Positions 19,000 to 29,080 of a stretch of DNA of 64,000 bases are shown here, one piece after another. This DNA is from Rhizobiaceae bacterium (GTDB lineage: Bacteria > Pseudomonadota > Alphaproteobacteria > Rhizobiales > Rhizobiaceae). The stretch covers positions 119,460-183,459 of the forward strand of contig JANQMU010000082.1 in assembly GCA_028279875.1 (NCBI GenBank), read 5' to 3'. Position numbers and translations under genes: made by a program. The notes under the pieces were generated by a model, which made no database searches, was not told where the DNA came from, and saw only the letters and a list, made by a program, of their open reading frames with translations. Every line of letters begins with the position of its first letter. Position 1 is the stretch's first letter.

Positions 19000-20157
19000 T
19001 CACGCCGGCAGTTCGATCGCTTCCACCCGGCGGTCGACGAAGCGTAGGGCCATTTCGCCGCGCAGGAGCCGCAAAGCCTTTTCGCCGAACAGTTCGCGTC
19101 GCCATCCCTTGAGCGCGGCGACCTTGGCGTCCTCGCCCTCAGCGGCGATGCGTTCGAGATCGTCGGCATTGGCGATGACCTTGGGGGCGACCCCGTATTT
19201 TTCCGTTGTCAGCTTCAACAGGACCTTGAGCAGTTCGCTGGCCGCGCCTGCGCCTTCCGGCACCTGGGCAGGCCGCGTCAGGCGCGGCATGTCTTCCTTC
19301 GGCATGGACATCGCGGTTTGCACGGCGTCGATGATGGCCTGTCCCGATTGCGAGCGTTCCCAGCCCTTGGAGATCGTCCGCAGGCGGCCGAGGGCTGCGG
19401 CGTCCCTCGGCTGCTGCTGGGCGATCTCATAGATCGCGTCATCCTTCAAAACCCGGCCGCGCGGAATGTTGCGGCGGCGCGCCTCGCGCTCCCGCCAGGC
19501 CGCCACCTCTTTCATCACCGCCAGCTCATGCGGTTTGCGCACCCGCATGCGCAGCCGTTTCCAGGCATCTTCCGGATGCAGATCATAGGTGGCGGGCGAT
19601 TCCAGAATGTCCATCTCCTCCTTGACCCAATGGCTGCGGTTTTCCTCTTCGAGGCGCGTGTTCAACAACCGGTAGACATCCCGCAGATGGGTGACGTCGG
19701 CAAGGGCATAGGTCAGTTGCCTTTCCGACAGCGGCCGCTGCCGCCAGTCGGTAAAGCGCGAGGATTTGTCGATATGGGTGCCGCAGGTGCGCTGGACCAG
19801 CTGGTCATAGGACACCGAGTCCCCGAAACCGCAGACCATGGCCGCGACCTGGGTATCGAAGATCGGATGCGGAATCAGATTGCCGAGATGATAGATGATC
19901 TCGATATCCTGCCGCGCCGCGTGGAACACCTTGACCACCGAACGGTCGGCCATCAGGTCGAAAAAGGGCTGCAGTTCCAACGCCTCGGACAGCGGGTCGA
20001 CGATGAATTCACGGCCGTCATTTGCCATCTGGATCAGGCAAAGTTCCGGCCAGAATGTGGTTTCGCGAATGAATTCCGTGTCTATGGTGAGGAAGTCGGA
20101 CTGCGCAAGTTCCGCGCAGGCGGCCGCCAGCGCGTCGGTCGTTTTTATGATATTCAT
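19000..20157 (-). CDS. rnd: Ribonuclease D
   Basis: RNase D is a 3'-5' exoribonuclease that trims tRNA and other stable RNA precursors. The 385-residue protein has the DEDD catalytic motifs: Asp26 and Glu28 in LTIDTEFIRE, the Asp in HAARQDIEI (Exo II), and the YALADVTHL segment (Exo III). An HRDC-type helical region follows (PHELAVMKEVAAWRERE ... IPRGRVLKDDAI). It is read leftward, 64 nt after the MFS gene. Confidence 0.95.
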   Translation of the reverse strand: MNIIKTTDALAAACAELAQSDFLTIDTEFIRETTFWPELCLIQMANDGREFIVDPLSEALELQPFFDLMADRSVVKVFHAARQDIEIIYHLGNLIPHPIFDTQVAAMVCGFGDSVSYDQLVQRTCGTHIDKSSRFTDWRQRPLSERQLTYALADVTHLRDVYRLLNTRLEEENRSHWVKEEMDILESPATYDLHPEDAWKRLRMRVRKPHELAVMKEVAAWREREARRRNIPRGRVLKDDAIYEIAQQQPRDAAALGRLRTISKGWERSQSGQAIIDAVQTAMSMPKEDMPRLTRPAQVPEGAGAASELLKVLLKLTTEKYGVAPKVIANADDLERIAAEGEDAKVAALKGWRRELFGEKALRLLRGEMALRFVDRRVEAIELPA

Positions 20158-20221
20158 GCAGAGTATGTAGCCAATTATCCGGTGCTTGTCTTCCCCGGAA
20201 CCCTATGAGGTTACCAACCGG

Positions 20222-21466
20222 TTACGACGGGTCACGAGGTGGCTTCGAATCGCCCTTGCTGGCCATCCGCGTGAAGGAAAGCGACGTGCGCAGCAGGGCA
20301 TGATAACGGCTCCGGGCGCCGCGCGGCACGCCGGCGCGCACGCTCATGCGCCACAGGGTGAGCACGATCAGGGCGCCGTGAACGAGGCTGGTGAAGGAAA
20401 ACAGCACGTCGGGTCCGTAGATCTGCATCAGTACCGATGAAATGAACGGCCCGACGGTGGCGCCGAGCGACCAGAAGAAGATCAGCCCGGCGGCGACATG
20501 GACATATTGATCCTCGGCGGCATGGTCATTCGCATGGGCGGCCGACAGGGAAAAGAGCGGCAGAGAGAAGGCGCCGAAAAGGAAGATCCCCACATAGTTG
20601 AGCACAGGATCGGTGCCGGCGAAACCATTGATGAACAGACCTGTCGCGGCCGCGCCGGCCGTCGCGATCAGCAGGATGACACGGCGGTCAAACCGGTCCG
20701 ACAGCATGCCGAAGGGATATTGCAGCACCGCGCCACCGAGAATGCCGGCCCCCATGAAGGTAGCGATGGCGGTCACCGGCAGGCCGATCGACTGGGCATA
20801 GAGCGGCCCGATCATGCGGAAGGTCGCATTGGTGAGGCCAATGCAGATGCAGCCGATGCAGGCGATCGGCGACAGGCGCCAGATCGTCACCGGATTGAAG
20901 GAAAAGCGGGCCGGCGGTTTCGGGTTCGACCGGTCGGCCAGCGAGATCGGAACCAGGGACAGAGTGATCATGATCGCCAGGATCAGGAAGATTGTGTCGC
21001 TGGACGTGCCGAAGATCGGAATGATGAACTGCGATGCGGTCACGACGATCATGTCCAGAAGCCGGTAGATCGACAGCACCCGGGCGCGGTTGTCATTGTC
21101 GACGCCGGAATTGAGCCAGCTGTCGACGGTTGTGAACAGCGATGCGAAGCACAGGCCGAGGAGAAAACGCAGGATCAGCCAGGCAATCGGATCGACGATC
21201 AGCACGAGAAGCAGCGTACCGCTGGCCGCCAGGGCGCACAGCGCCGAAAAGGCGCGAACATGGCCGACGGCCCGCAGGATGCCCGGCACGATGAAACAGC
21301 CGCCCATGAACCCGGCAAAATAGCTGGCGCCGATCAGGCCGATGATCGCGGTCGAGAAGCCCGCATCGGCGCCGCGAAGAGCGATGATGGTTCCCTGCAA
21401 CCCGTTGCCGGCCAGCAAAATGGCGGCAGCCGCGAAAAGCGGGACAAGCGGTCGGATGGATTGCAT
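20222..21466 (-). CDS. MFS transporter (YcaD-like)
   Basis: A 414-residue major facilitator permease with about 12 hydrophobic segments. The A-like motif GMLSDRFDRRVILL lies in the loop after segment 8, and SIYRLLDMIVVTASQF and NATFRMIGPLYAQSIGL are recognisable for YcaD-type MFS proteins. The substrate is unknown. ATG 21466 places the first membrane segment at residue 5; the open frame upstream overlaps the promoter of aspS. It is divergent from aspS and followed on the same strand by rnd. Confidence 0.85.
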   Translation of the reverse strand: MQSIRPLVPLFAAAAILLAGNGLQGTIIALRGADAGFSTAIIGLIGASYFAGFMGGCFIVPGILRAVGHVRAFSALCALAASGTLLLVLIVDPIAWLILRFLLGLCFASLFTTVDSWLNSGVDNDNRARVLSIYRLLDMIVVTASQFIIPIFGTSSDTIFLILAIMITLSLVPISLADRSNPKPPARFSFNPVTIWRLSPIACIGCICIGLTNATFRMIGPLYAQSIGLPVTAIATFMGAGILGGAVLQYPFGMLSDRFDRRVILLIATAGAAATGLFINGFAGTDPVLNYVGIFLFGAFSLPLFSLSAAHANDHAAEDQYVHVAAGLIFFWSLGATVGPFISSVLMQIYGPDVLFSFTSLVHGALIVLTLWRMSVRAGVPRGARSRYHALLRTSLSFTRMASKGDSKPPRDPS

Positions 21467-21676
21467 GGGCGGTCTGGTCTGCGTGGTGTCGTTTACCGGA
21501 CCATAGCACCCACCGCAGGATTGTCTCTCCGATTTGCGACGTTTCGCGACCGAATTTGCTGCGGCTTCTTGACAAAACCCGTTCGCCATGCGCTTGTCCG
21601 CGCGGCTTTCGACCCGGCGCCGCTGCGCCCCGCGTCGGGCGCCGATTGAAACGGACCAAACACTCAGGAAAGATCG

Positions 21677-23467
21677 ATGCATCGCTACCGCAGCCATACC
21701 TGCGCCGCCCTCCGCAAATCGGATGTCGGGTCAACCGTCCGCCTCTCGGGATGGGTTCATCGTGTCCGCGATCATGGTGGCGTTCTGTTTATCGATCTGC
21801 GCGATCATTACGGTGTCACACAGGTGGTCGCCGATCCCGATTCCGATGCCTTCCAGATCGCCGAAAGCGTACGCGGCGAATGGGTCATCCGCATCGACGG
21901 CGACGTCAAGGCCCGGTCGGACGACACCATCAATCCCAACCTTCCGACCGGCGAAGTCGAGGTCTATGCGCGCCAGATCGAGGTTCTGTCGGCCGCCAGG
22001 GAACTGCCGCTTCCGGTTTTCGGCGAGCCGGACTATCCCGAAGATGTGCGGCTGCGTTATCGCTTCCTGGACCTGCGGCGCGAGACACTGCACCGCAACA
22101 TCGTGCGCCGAACCGAGATCATCGCCTCGATGCGGCGGCTGATGGGCGAGGCGGGCTTCACCGAATTCTCGACCCCCATCCTGACGGCGTCGTCGCCCGA
22201 GGGCGCCCGCGACTTCCTGGTGCCGAGCCGCATGCATGCCGGCAAGTTCTATGCGCTGCCGCAGGCCCCGCAGCAATACAAGCAATTGGTCATGGCGTCC
22301 GGCTTCGACCGCTATTTCCAGATCGCACCCTGTTTCCGCGACGAGGACCCGCGGGCCGACAGGCTGCCGGGCGAATTCTATCAGCTCGACGTGGAAATGA
22401 GCTTTGTCGAACAGGACGACATTTTCAGCACCATGGAGCCTGTCATCCGGGAGGTGTTCCGCGAGTTCGCCGAAGGCAAGCCCGTGACCGACACGTTCCG
22501 CCGCATTCCCTTTGCCGAAGCGATGCGCAAATACGGGACGGACAAGCCGGATTTGCGCAATCCCATCGAAATGGAGGCGGTGACCGAACATTTTGCCGGA
22601 TCCGGCTTCAAGGTGTTCGCCAACATGATCGCCAATGACCCGAAGGTCGAGGTGTGGGCCATTCCGGCGAAAACCGGCGGCAGCCGCGCCTTTTGCGACC
22701 GTATGAATTCCTGGGCGCAGGGCGAGGGGCAGCCGGGGCTGGGCTATATCTTCTGGCGCGAAGAGGAGGGCGCGGTTGCCGGCGCCGGCCCGCTGGCCAA
22801 GAATATCGGCCCCGAGCGCACCGAAGCCATCCGCGCCCAGCTCGGCCTTGAAGCCGGTGACGCCAGTTTCTTCGTTGCCGGAAATCCGGACAAGTTCGCC
22901 GGCTTTGCCGGCGATGCCCGTGCCCGTGTCGGCACGGAGCTGGGTCTCGTCGACGAGACGCGTTTCGAGATTTGCTGGATCGTCGACTTCCCGTTCTACG
23001 AATGGAACGAGGAAAGCGATTCACTCGATTTTTCGCACAACCCCTTCTCTATGCCACAGGGCGGGATGGATGCCCTCGACGGCGACGACCCGCTGTCGAT
23101 CAAGGCGTTCCAGTACGATCTGGTCTGCAACGGCTTCGAGATCGCCTCCGGCGGTATCCGCAACCATATTCCCGAACTGATGATCAAGGCCTTCGGGCGG
23201 GTGGGCCTGGACGCGAAAGTCGTCGAAGAGCGTTTCGGCGGTCTCTACCGTGCCTTCCAGTATGGCGCGCCGCCCCACGGCGGCATGGCGGCGGGGATCG
23301 ACCGCATCGTCATGCTGCTTGTCGGCGCCAAAAACCTCCGCGAGGTCACGATGTTCCCGATGAACCAGCAGGCGCAGGACCTGTTGATGGGCGCACCGGG
23401 CGAAGCCGATGCGGCGCAGCTTCTCGACCTCAACCTGAGGCTCATCCCGGTCAGCAAGGACGACTGA
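21677..23467 (+). CDS. aspS: Aspartate--tRNA ligase
   Basis: AspRS charges tRNA-Asp. The 596-residue bacterial-type enzyme has the N-terminal OB anticodon-binding domain ([23 protein letters not shown]), the class II catalytic motifs ([19 protein letters not shown] for motif 2; GIDRIVML for motif 3) and the inserted GAD domain between. Length is typical. Whether it is discriminating or also charges tRNA-Asn cannot be settled without testing conserved anticodon residues. A perfect 9-bp terminator follows. Confidence 0.97.
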   Translation: MHRYRSHTCAALRKSDVGSTVRLSGWVHRVRDHGGVLFIDLRDHYGVTQVVADPDSDAFQIAESVRGEWVIRIDGDVKARSDDTINPNLPTGEVEVYARQIEVLSAARELPLPVFGEPDYPEDVRLRYRFLDLRRETLHRNIVRRTEIIASMRRLMGEAGFTEFSTPILTASSPEGARDFLVPSRMHAGKFYALPQAPQQYKQLVMASGFDRYFQIAPCFRDEDPRADRLPGEFYQLDVEMSFVEQDDIFSTMEPVIREVFREFAEGKPVTDTFRRIPFAEAMRKYGTDKPDLRNPIEMEAVTEHFAGSGFKVFANMIANDPKVEVWAIPAKTGGSRAFCDRMNSWAQGEGQPGLGYIFWREEEGAVAGAGPLAKNIGPERTEAIRAQLGLEAGDASFFVAGNPDKFAGFAGDARARVGTELGLVDETRFEICWIVDFPFYEWNEESDSLDFSHNPFSMPQGGMDALDGDDPLSIKAFQYDLVCNGFEIASGGIRNHIPELMIKAFGRVGLDAKVVEERFGGLYRAFQYGAPPHGGMAAGIDRIVMLLVGAKNLREVTMFPMNQQAQDLLMGAPGEADAAQLLDLNLRLIPVSKDD

Positions 23468-23500
23468 ACGGCGGCGGTTCACTGTCATATGTGCGCCAAC

Positions 23501-23533
23501 ACCCCGCCGGACTGGTCGGCGGGGTTTCGGTTT
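23501..23533 (+). terminator. Rho-independent terminator after aspS
   Basis: A 9-bp perfect stem ACCCCGCCG (23501-23509) and CGGCGGGGT (23517-23525) encloses a 7-nt loop and is followed by TTCGGTTT. It lies 34 nt after the aspS stop codon and separates it from the convergent gene. Confidence 0.85.
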
Positions 23534-23545
23534 AGGCGTTGAGGG

Positions 23546-24736
23546 CTATTGATTGGCCGTGACGGTGACGTTGAGCACGTCCGGGAGGCTCTCGGGGGCT
23601 GCCATTGCGGAACCGGCGACAGCCGCAAATGGCAGCGGCGCGTTCGGCCGCACGGCAATTTCGATGTTCTTCGGATCCGACAGATAAAGACTGACCGCCT
23701 CTGTGACGGCCTTCTGGAATTCCGGGTTTTTCAACCGCCCGAGCGCAAACGGCAACATCGCCTGCAGGTTCTGGACCATCTGCTGGCGGCTGGACCCCTG
23801 CCGGCTGGCGACCATATCCAGCACCTTGTTGGTGATGGACGCGTCGTCAAACCGGATGGAGAGATTGTTGAGCGTCAATTGCTGCATCATGCCGAGCATG
23901 GCTATTCCCATCGCCTGTTGGGCCTTGGGATCGTCTGCCTTGCCGGCCATCTGTTCCTGCAATTTCTGAAGGCCTTGCATGAACTCCAGCGTGTAACCGG
24001 ACATCGAGAACTGCAGATCGAGGCGGCCGACATCGTCCAGGGTCAGCGCATATTCCGTCAGCGCGATCTCGCCCGTTTTGAATTGCCATGACCCCTTGAT
24101 CACCAAATCGCCGGACAGATACTGGTATCCCATGCCGTTGATGGCCTGTTGCGCCTGAGGATCATTGACGTCGCTGAGATCGATATCCAGTCCGCTGGCG
24201 CGGGCATCGAAGCTCAGGCCGCCGCCATCAGGGCTCTTGGAGAGGTTGGTCTCGGAACGGGCCATCTTGAACACGTCCCGGCCGTCGAATGTCATCACCA
24301 GCGGACCGGTCGTCGCCCGGTCGTAGTAAAACAGTTCGTCGAGCGTGTCGGCCTTGGCCGCAGCCGGAACATAGAGGTTTTCGACCACGAGATCCTTGAT
24401 TGAAAACGAGAATTTGTCTTCCACGATGGTCATTTCGTTTTCGGTCGCGGTGGCGACATTGTACCCGCCGGCTCCGTCTTCCCTGACGCCCTCGAAGACA
24501 AGGTCACCGAGCGTGATCTCTGGCGTCTCGCCTGCAACGCCAATGGCGACGTCTTTCAGGACGATGGAATCGCCCCTCGAGGTGACGGCACCATAGGTCA
24601 GATCGGCACCGCCGGTGGCGTAGGCCTGGATCAGCTTTTTGGCAAAGTCATCCGCGTCGAGCGCCGCCGACAGCGATGTGGAGGCGAGCAGTGCGGCGCT
24701 GACGAACAAACCTGTCCGAAAGTGTTGAGCGAGCAT
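23546..24736 (-). CDS. Hypothetical periplasmic protein
   Basis: A 396-residue protein of unknown function. Residues 1-25 are a Sec signal peptide (TGLFVSAALLASTSLSA, then ALDADDF). The mature part is a series of beta-rich segments with alternating polar/hydrophobic strands, such as SIVLKDVAIGVAGETPEITL and LSFDARASGLDIDL, plus an acidic Gln-rich helical region (FMQGLQKLQEQMAGKADDPKAQQ split by loops). There are no cysteines. The start ATG 24736 has GGAAAGGAAG upstream. It sits between aspS and parC, converging on aspS. I cannot assign a function; an envelope role is likely from export alone. Confidence 0.7.
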   Translation of the reverse strand: MLAQHFRTGLFVSAALLASTSLSAALDADDFAKKLIQAYATGGADLTYGAVTSRGDSIVLKDVAIGVAGETPEITLGDLVFEGVREDGAGGYNVATATENEMTIVEDKFSFSIKDLVVENLYVPAAAKADTLDELFYYDRATTGPLVMTFDGRDVFKMARSETNLSKSPDGGGLSFDARASGLDIDLSDVNDPQAQQAINGMGYQYLSGDLVIKGSWQFKTGEIALTEYALTLDDVGRLDLQFSMSGYTLEFMQGLQKLQEQMAGKADDPKAQQAMGIAMLGMMQQLTLNNLSIRFDDASITNKVLDMVASRQGSSRQQMVQNLQAMLPFALGRLKNPEFQKAVTEAVSLYLSDPKNIEIAVRPNAPLPFAAVAGSAMAAPESLPDVLNVTVTANQ

Positions 24737-24947
24737 AGGTCTTCCTTTCCGAGAAGGGTTTGTCGTGATGATGGGCGAAACCCTATATGGGCACTATTCA
24801 ATCGAAATCCAGCGGCGATGAACAGCCCGATCGCTTTTGATATGGATGCCGGGACGGCATTTAAGGTCATATTGGTTGACCGAACCCTAAATCGCGTCCG
24901 TCAAGTCCGCTATTGCCGCGAATCACTGGTTCGGTTAAGTCCGCATT

Positions 24948-27200
24948 ATGGGAAAAAGCCTTGTACCGCCGGGCGGCGGCGATGATGAATCAGAACCGGT
25001 CGATCTCAAATCCGCGCTTGAGGAACGGTATCTCGCCTATGCGCTGTCGACCATCATGCACCGCGCACTGCCGGATGTGCGCGACGGGCTGAAGCCGGTC
25101 CATCGGCGCATCGTCTACGCGATGAGCGATATGGGGCTGCGTCCGGGCGGACGGCACAAGAAATCGGCCAAGATCGTCGGCGAGGTGATGGGTAATTTCC
25201 ATCCCCATGGCGATCAGGCGATCTATGACGCGCTGGTGCGGCTGGCCCAGGATTTCGCCGTCCGCTATCCGCTGGTCGACGGGCAGGGCAATTTCGGCAA
25301 TATCGACGGCGATAATGCCGCCGCCATGCGCTACACCGAATCGAAAATGACCTCGGTCGCCGAGCTGCTGCTGGAGGGGATCGATCAGAACGCCGTCGAT
25401 TTCCGGGCGACCTATGACGAGGAAAACAGCGAACCGGTCGTTCTGCCCGGCGCCTTTCCCAATCTTCTGGCCAATGGCGCAACCGGCATCGCCGTCGGCA
25501 TGGCGACCTCTATCCCGCCCCACAATGCCGCCGAACTGTGCGATGCGGCGATGCATCTTATCAAGCATCCGGGCGCGCGCATCGAGAAGATCGTCGAACT
25601 GGTGCCGGGTCCCGATCTGCCCACCGGCGGCGTCATCGTCGAAGACCGGGCCTCCATTCTGGAAGCCTACAAGACCGGGCGCGGCGGCTTCCGCGTGCGG
25701 GCGCGCTGGGAAAAGGAGGAGTCGGGCCGCGGCGGCTATGTAATCGTCGTGACCGAGATTCCTTATCAGGTGCAGAAATCGCGGCTGATCGAAAAGATCG
25801 CCGAATTGCTGATTGCTCGCAAATTGCCGCTTCTGGACGATGTGCGGGATGAATCGGCCGAAGACATCCGGCTGGTCCTTGTGCCCAAGAACCGCAGTGT
25901 CGATCCGACGCTGCTCATGGAGTCGCTTTTCAAGCTGACCGACCTGGAATCGCGCGTTTCCCTCAATCTCAACGTGCTGTCCAGGGGCAAGGTGCCCAAG
26001 GTCATGTCGCTGCCGCAGGTGCTGCTCGAATGGCTCGAGCATCGCAAGGAGGTGTTGCAGCGTCGGTCACGCCACCGGCTGGCGGCGATCGAACGCCGGC
26101 TTGAAATCCTTGGCGGCTACCTCATCGCCTATCTCAACATCGACGAGGTGATCCGCATCATCCGCGAGGAGGATGATCCAAAAGCCGAACTGATACGGCG
26201 CTACGAACTGACCGATCTGCAGGCCGAATCCATCCTCAACATGCGGCTGCGCTCACTACGCAAGCTGGAAGAGCTTGAAATCCGCAAGGAATTCGACGGC
26301 CTGACCGGCGAAAAGGCCGAGATCGAGGCGCTGCTGGCGTCCGACGAAAAACAATGGGCGACCGTGTCCTGGGAAATCGGCAAGGTCAAGAAGCGCTTCG
26401 GCAAGGACACCGAGATCGGCCGCCGCCGCACCATCTTCGGCGATGCGCCGCAGACAGATCTGGCGGCGATCCAGGAAGCGATGATCGAAAGGGAACCGGT
26501 GACGGTGGTGGTCTCGCAGAAGGGCTGGATCCGCGCCATGAAGGGCCACCTTTCCGACACATCATCGCTCACCTTCAAGGAAGGCGACAAGCTGAAAAGC
26601 GCGTTTCCGGCCCACACCACCGACAAGATCATGCTTTTCACGACCGGCGGCAAATTCTACACGCTCGGCTGCGACCGGCTGCCCGGCGGCCGAGGCCATG
26701 GCGAGCCGGTGCGCATCATGGTCGACATGGACAGTGACCAGGACATCGTCTCGGCCTTCGTGCACGATCCGGACGGCAAGCTGCTGGTGGCGTCCACGGT
26801 CGGTAACGGTTTCATCGTGCCGCAGGCCGAGATCACCGCCAATACCCGCAAGGGCAAGCAGGTCATGAACGTCAAACTGCCGGCCGAGGCAGCCCGCTGC
26901 GTGCCGGCTGTCGGCGATCATGTCGCTGTCGTCGGTCAAAACAGGAAACTGCTCATCTTCCCGCGCATGCAACTGCCGGAGATGGGGCGCGGCAAGGGTG
27001 TCCGGCTACAGCGCTATAAGGATGGCGGCATATTGGATGTGAAGACCTTTTCGATGGAAGAGGGCCTCACCTGGACCGATTCGGCCGGCCGGACCCACAC
27101 CAAAGCCGCCGACGAACTGCGCGAATGGATGGGCGACCGCGCCCAGGCCGGCCGCACGGCCCCGAAGGGCTTTCCGAGGAGTGGTCGGTTTTCGAGTTAG
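24948..27200 (+). CDS. parC: DNA topoisomerase IV subunit A
   Basis: ParC is the breakage-reunion subunit of topoisomerase IV, which decatenates daughter chromosomes. The 750-residue protein has the GyrA/ParC winged-helix domain with the catalytic Tyr129 in AAAMRYTE. The quinolone region reads [14 protein letters not shown], with Gln90 and Asp94 at the E. coli Ser80 and Glu84 positions. The coiled-coil and tower domains follow, and the C-terminal beta-pinwheel repeats ([30 protein letters not shown]) are shorter than in GyrA and lack a GyrA box, which supports ParC. The downstream islet interrupts the usual parC-bpt neighbourhood. Confidence 0.95.
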   Translation: MGKSLVPPGGGDDESEPVDLKSALEERYLAYALSTIMHRALPDVRDGLKPVHRRIVYAMSDMGLRPGGRHKKSAKIVGEVMGNFHPHGDQAIYDALVRLAQDFAVRYPLVDGQGNFGNIDGDNAAAMRYTESKMTSVAELLLEGIDQNAVDFRATYDEENSEPVVLPGAFPNLLANGATGIAVGMATSIPPHNAAELCDAAMHLIKHPGARIEKIVELVPGPDLPTGGVIVEDRASILEAYKTGRGGFRVRARWEKEESGRGGYVIVVTEIPYQVQKSRLIEKIAELLIARKLPLLDDVRDESAEDIRLVLVPKNRSVDPTLLMESLFKLTDLESRVSLNLNVLSRGKVPKVMSLPQVLLEWLEHRKEVLQRRSRHRLAAIERRLEILGGYLIAYLNIDEVIRIIREEDDPKAELIRRYELTDLQAESILNMRLRSLRKLEELEIRKEFDGLTGEKAEIEALLASDEKQWATVSWEIGKVKKRFGKDTEIGRRRTIFGDAPQTDLAAIQEAMIEREPVTVVVSQKGWIRAMKGHLSDTSSLTFKEGDKLKSAFPAHTTDKIMLFTTGGKFYTLGCDRLPGGRGHGEPVRIMVDMDSDQDIVSAFVHDPDGKLLVASTVGNGFIVPQAEITANTRKGKQVMNVKLPAEAARCVPAVGDHVAVVGQNRKLLIFPRMQLPEMGRGKGVRLQRYKDGGILDVKTFSMEEGLTWTDSAGRTHTKAADELREWMGDRAQAGRTAPKGFPRSGRFSS

Positions 27201-27403
27201 GTTGTCGCCATCAGATGGTCCAATCCAAACGCTCTTCGCTGCAGGGTCTGCATCAGGTGCTGATTGCGCGCAAGTGGCCGGTGCGCTCTACATCTGGCGA
27301 TTGAGCCATTTCTAGACATAAATCGAAAAAACGTCTGGAAAAGCACCCTGACGAAGCTCCACATCTAGGCGGATTCGAGCGCGCCGAACAGCAGGTCTTT
27401 AAG
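27201..27403. other. Left end of AT-rich islet after parC, no gene seen
   Basis: This stretch marks the change from GC-rich parC to the AT-richer islet. No terminator with a U-tract was found for parC, and no integrase, repeat or attachment core is evident. A 66-codon frame on the minus strand (27253-27453) overlaps the tRNA-like sequence and is not believable. Confidence 0.4.
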
Positions 27404-27478
27404 TTGACGGGCGGGAGGATTCGAACCCCCATCGCTGGCGTACAAGCCAGCATCTTACATTAGAACACGCTCCATCAA
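27404..27478 (-). tRNA. Degenerate tRNA-like sequence (possibly from tRNA-Thr UGU)
   Basis: These 75 nt read like a tRNA with lesions. The T arm is intact (GGGGG-TTCGAAT-CCTCC, one G-T pair). The anticodon stem GCTGG/CCAGC is perfect but its loop CTTGTACG has 8 nt instead of 7; aligned from U33 it would read UGU. The acceptor helix pairs TTGATGG with CCGTCAA and continues with GCG/CGC after a bulged A. The D loop is short and lacks the GG pair, and no CCA follows. The parts are in the right order and spacing, so I call it a decayed tRNA rather than chance. It may mark an old integration event. Confidence 0.5.
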
Positions 27479-27517
27479 ACTCATCTTAGCTCTGGGCATC
27501 AAAGCATTTCAAGGGCA

Positions 27518-29080
27518 CTAAATCGGAACTTCGCGTTGCGAAAATATTTCCACCTGTTCACCTTCGCCACTAACGTTGCCTTTCGCCCGAAAGACCAATA
27601 TTGGATCTTTCTTTAATGCCAATGGATGGTGCCAAATTACTGTGTCATTCCATCTTAACTTCCAGCGATCTGACTTCCACTTCTTGACGCGGTTGAGCAG
27701 TCTCGCGTCCCCTTTTTTTGCAGCCTGCTGCGCGGCCAATTCGATTGATTGTTCGGTTAGCCGACTCAATGAATCCGTGCCCGACAATCGAGAAGCTAAC
27801 CCTGCAAAAAGATCTAATTGACGAATAGAATCAGTCAGTTTACCCCTCTGAGCGTTATTCTTGATCGTAGCCCAAAGAACATTGCTAGCCGCTTGTAGCA
27901 ATTCTTGATTCTCGACCGGTGTTGCGGTCGAGTGTTCAAGGATCGAAAGAGCGGCGGATTCAGAAACAACCGGTGACAATTGACGCAAAGCCTCCCCAGC
28001 TTCCAGATAATCAGTTGCGTATTTTTCGGCCTCGCCGATAAGTTTGTCGCGAACTTTCTGCCGTCTTTTCCTTTCAATCGCTTTTTCTTTGAAGCTGAAT
28101 TTATACCTTGGGTTGGCACTAACCTCGGCCAGTTTCTTCCTGTTGTCTCTTTGATCTCTTACTATTTGCTCGACGTTGACTGATGGGTTTTTGTCTGTCC
28201 AAAAATCTCGAAATAGAACAAACGCTACCCCAACTCCTGAAAAAACCATGATCTTCTGGAGGTTTCTTCGGCGGTCCAGATGTACGACCGATGGTCCGTT
28301 GGTGAACAGTTCTTGGTAAAGCAACCATCCAACAAAGGCGGTCGCGACGACTGACGAGAAAACTGCGACCCGAGTCATCCAATTAGTCGTCAACTCCATG
28401 TTCAGCGCAATCGGGCCGGTAGTCGCAAATGTAATGCCCACATTTGCGATCATTGTAAGCACGAGGATGGCAGACACAAATTTCATTACGATCGAATTAG
28501 TTGTGTGTTCAGAATCCGTCCACCCGATTGACTCTAGGACATCAGCAACCTTGGCAGTTCCCTCTGGATTGAGAAACTCGTGTTTTGGCACTTGGCGAAT
28601 TGGGGCCAACCAAAACGGGCACTCACCAATGGAGAGTCCTCCTTTTCCTTCTTTTTTTGCTGCCGCGACAAATCCACCAACCAGCATTGTAGTTCTTTGT
28701 CTTTCGACTCGAATGAAAAGAGCCCAAATAACCGACAAGACGGAAAACATTATGCCTGCCAGTGATATCTTGGCAGGCAGACTTGTGCCAAGCAAAGAAA
28801 CAGAAAGTTCCTTATCCCTAAGCTCTTTAACCTCCTGCCCCAAGGCGTTAGCAACTTCGACGGACTTTTGTTGATCTTCAATAGTCCCATGCAGCTGTAT
28901 TTTCGCAAGTTCTTGTAGTTCGGAGATACGCTTACTCTCAACGCGTTTGTAATCTATGTATGCTCCTGATATTGCTATGAAAAAAGCAAATAGTGCAACG
29001 AAAGCGAGAAAACTCTGATTCAACCGTGCTGCATGGATTTTGAAACGATCTCGATATTCCTTTAGACTTTCGAAGTGCAT
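27518..29080 (-). CDS. Unrecognised multi-pass membrane protein in AT-rich islet
   Basis: A 520-residue protein that I do not recognise. It has about five hydrophobic segments, near residues 21-43, 106-123, 195-214, 233-251 and 272-289. A charged helical stretch after the first segment (about 44-95) looks coiled-coil. A long soluble C-terminal region of about 230 residues is rich in Lys, Arg and Gln (KEKAIERKRRQKVRDKL ... AAQQAAKKGDARLLNRVKKW). No nuclease, ATPase, protease or toxin motif is visible. Codon use and base composition are clearly more AT-rich than the neighbours, a sign of transfer. ATG 29080 is preferred over an in-frame TTG at 29101. It is alone in an islet between parC and bpt. 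Confidence 0.65.
   Translation of the reverse strand: MHFESLKEYRDRFKIHAARLNQSFLAFVALFAFFIAISGAYIDYKRVESKRISELQELAKIQLHGTIEDQQKSVEVANALGQEVKELRDKELSVSLLGTSLPAKISLAGIMFSVLSVIWALFIRVERQRTTMLVGGFVAAAKKEGKGGLSIGECPFWLAPIRQVPKHEFLNPEGTAKVADVLESIGWTDSEHTTNSIVMKFVSAILVLTMIANVGITFATTGPIALNMELTTNWMTRVAVFSSVVATAFVGWLLYQELFTNGPSVVHLDRRRNLQKIMVFSGVGVAFVLFRDFWTDKNPSVNVEQIVRDQRDNRKKLAEVSANPRYKFSFKEKAIERKRRQKVRDKLIGEAEKYATDYLEAGEALRQLSPVVSESAALSILEHSTATPVENQELLQAASNVLWATIKNNAQRGKLTDSIRQLDLFAGLASRLSGTDSLSRLTEQSIELAAQQAAKKGDARLLNRVKKWKSDRWKLRWNDTVIWHHPLALKKDPILVFRAKGNVSGEGEQVEIFSQREVPI

Noticed and set aside
24929..24951. CtrA-like TTAA-N7-TTAT at the parC start
   Set aside because: Only one half matches TTAA fully and the spacing places it on the start codon, so it is not a convincing CtrA box.
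27253..27453. 66-codon minus-strand ORF after parC
   Set aside because: Its N terminus is translated from the tRNA-like T arm, a common source of false short ORFs.
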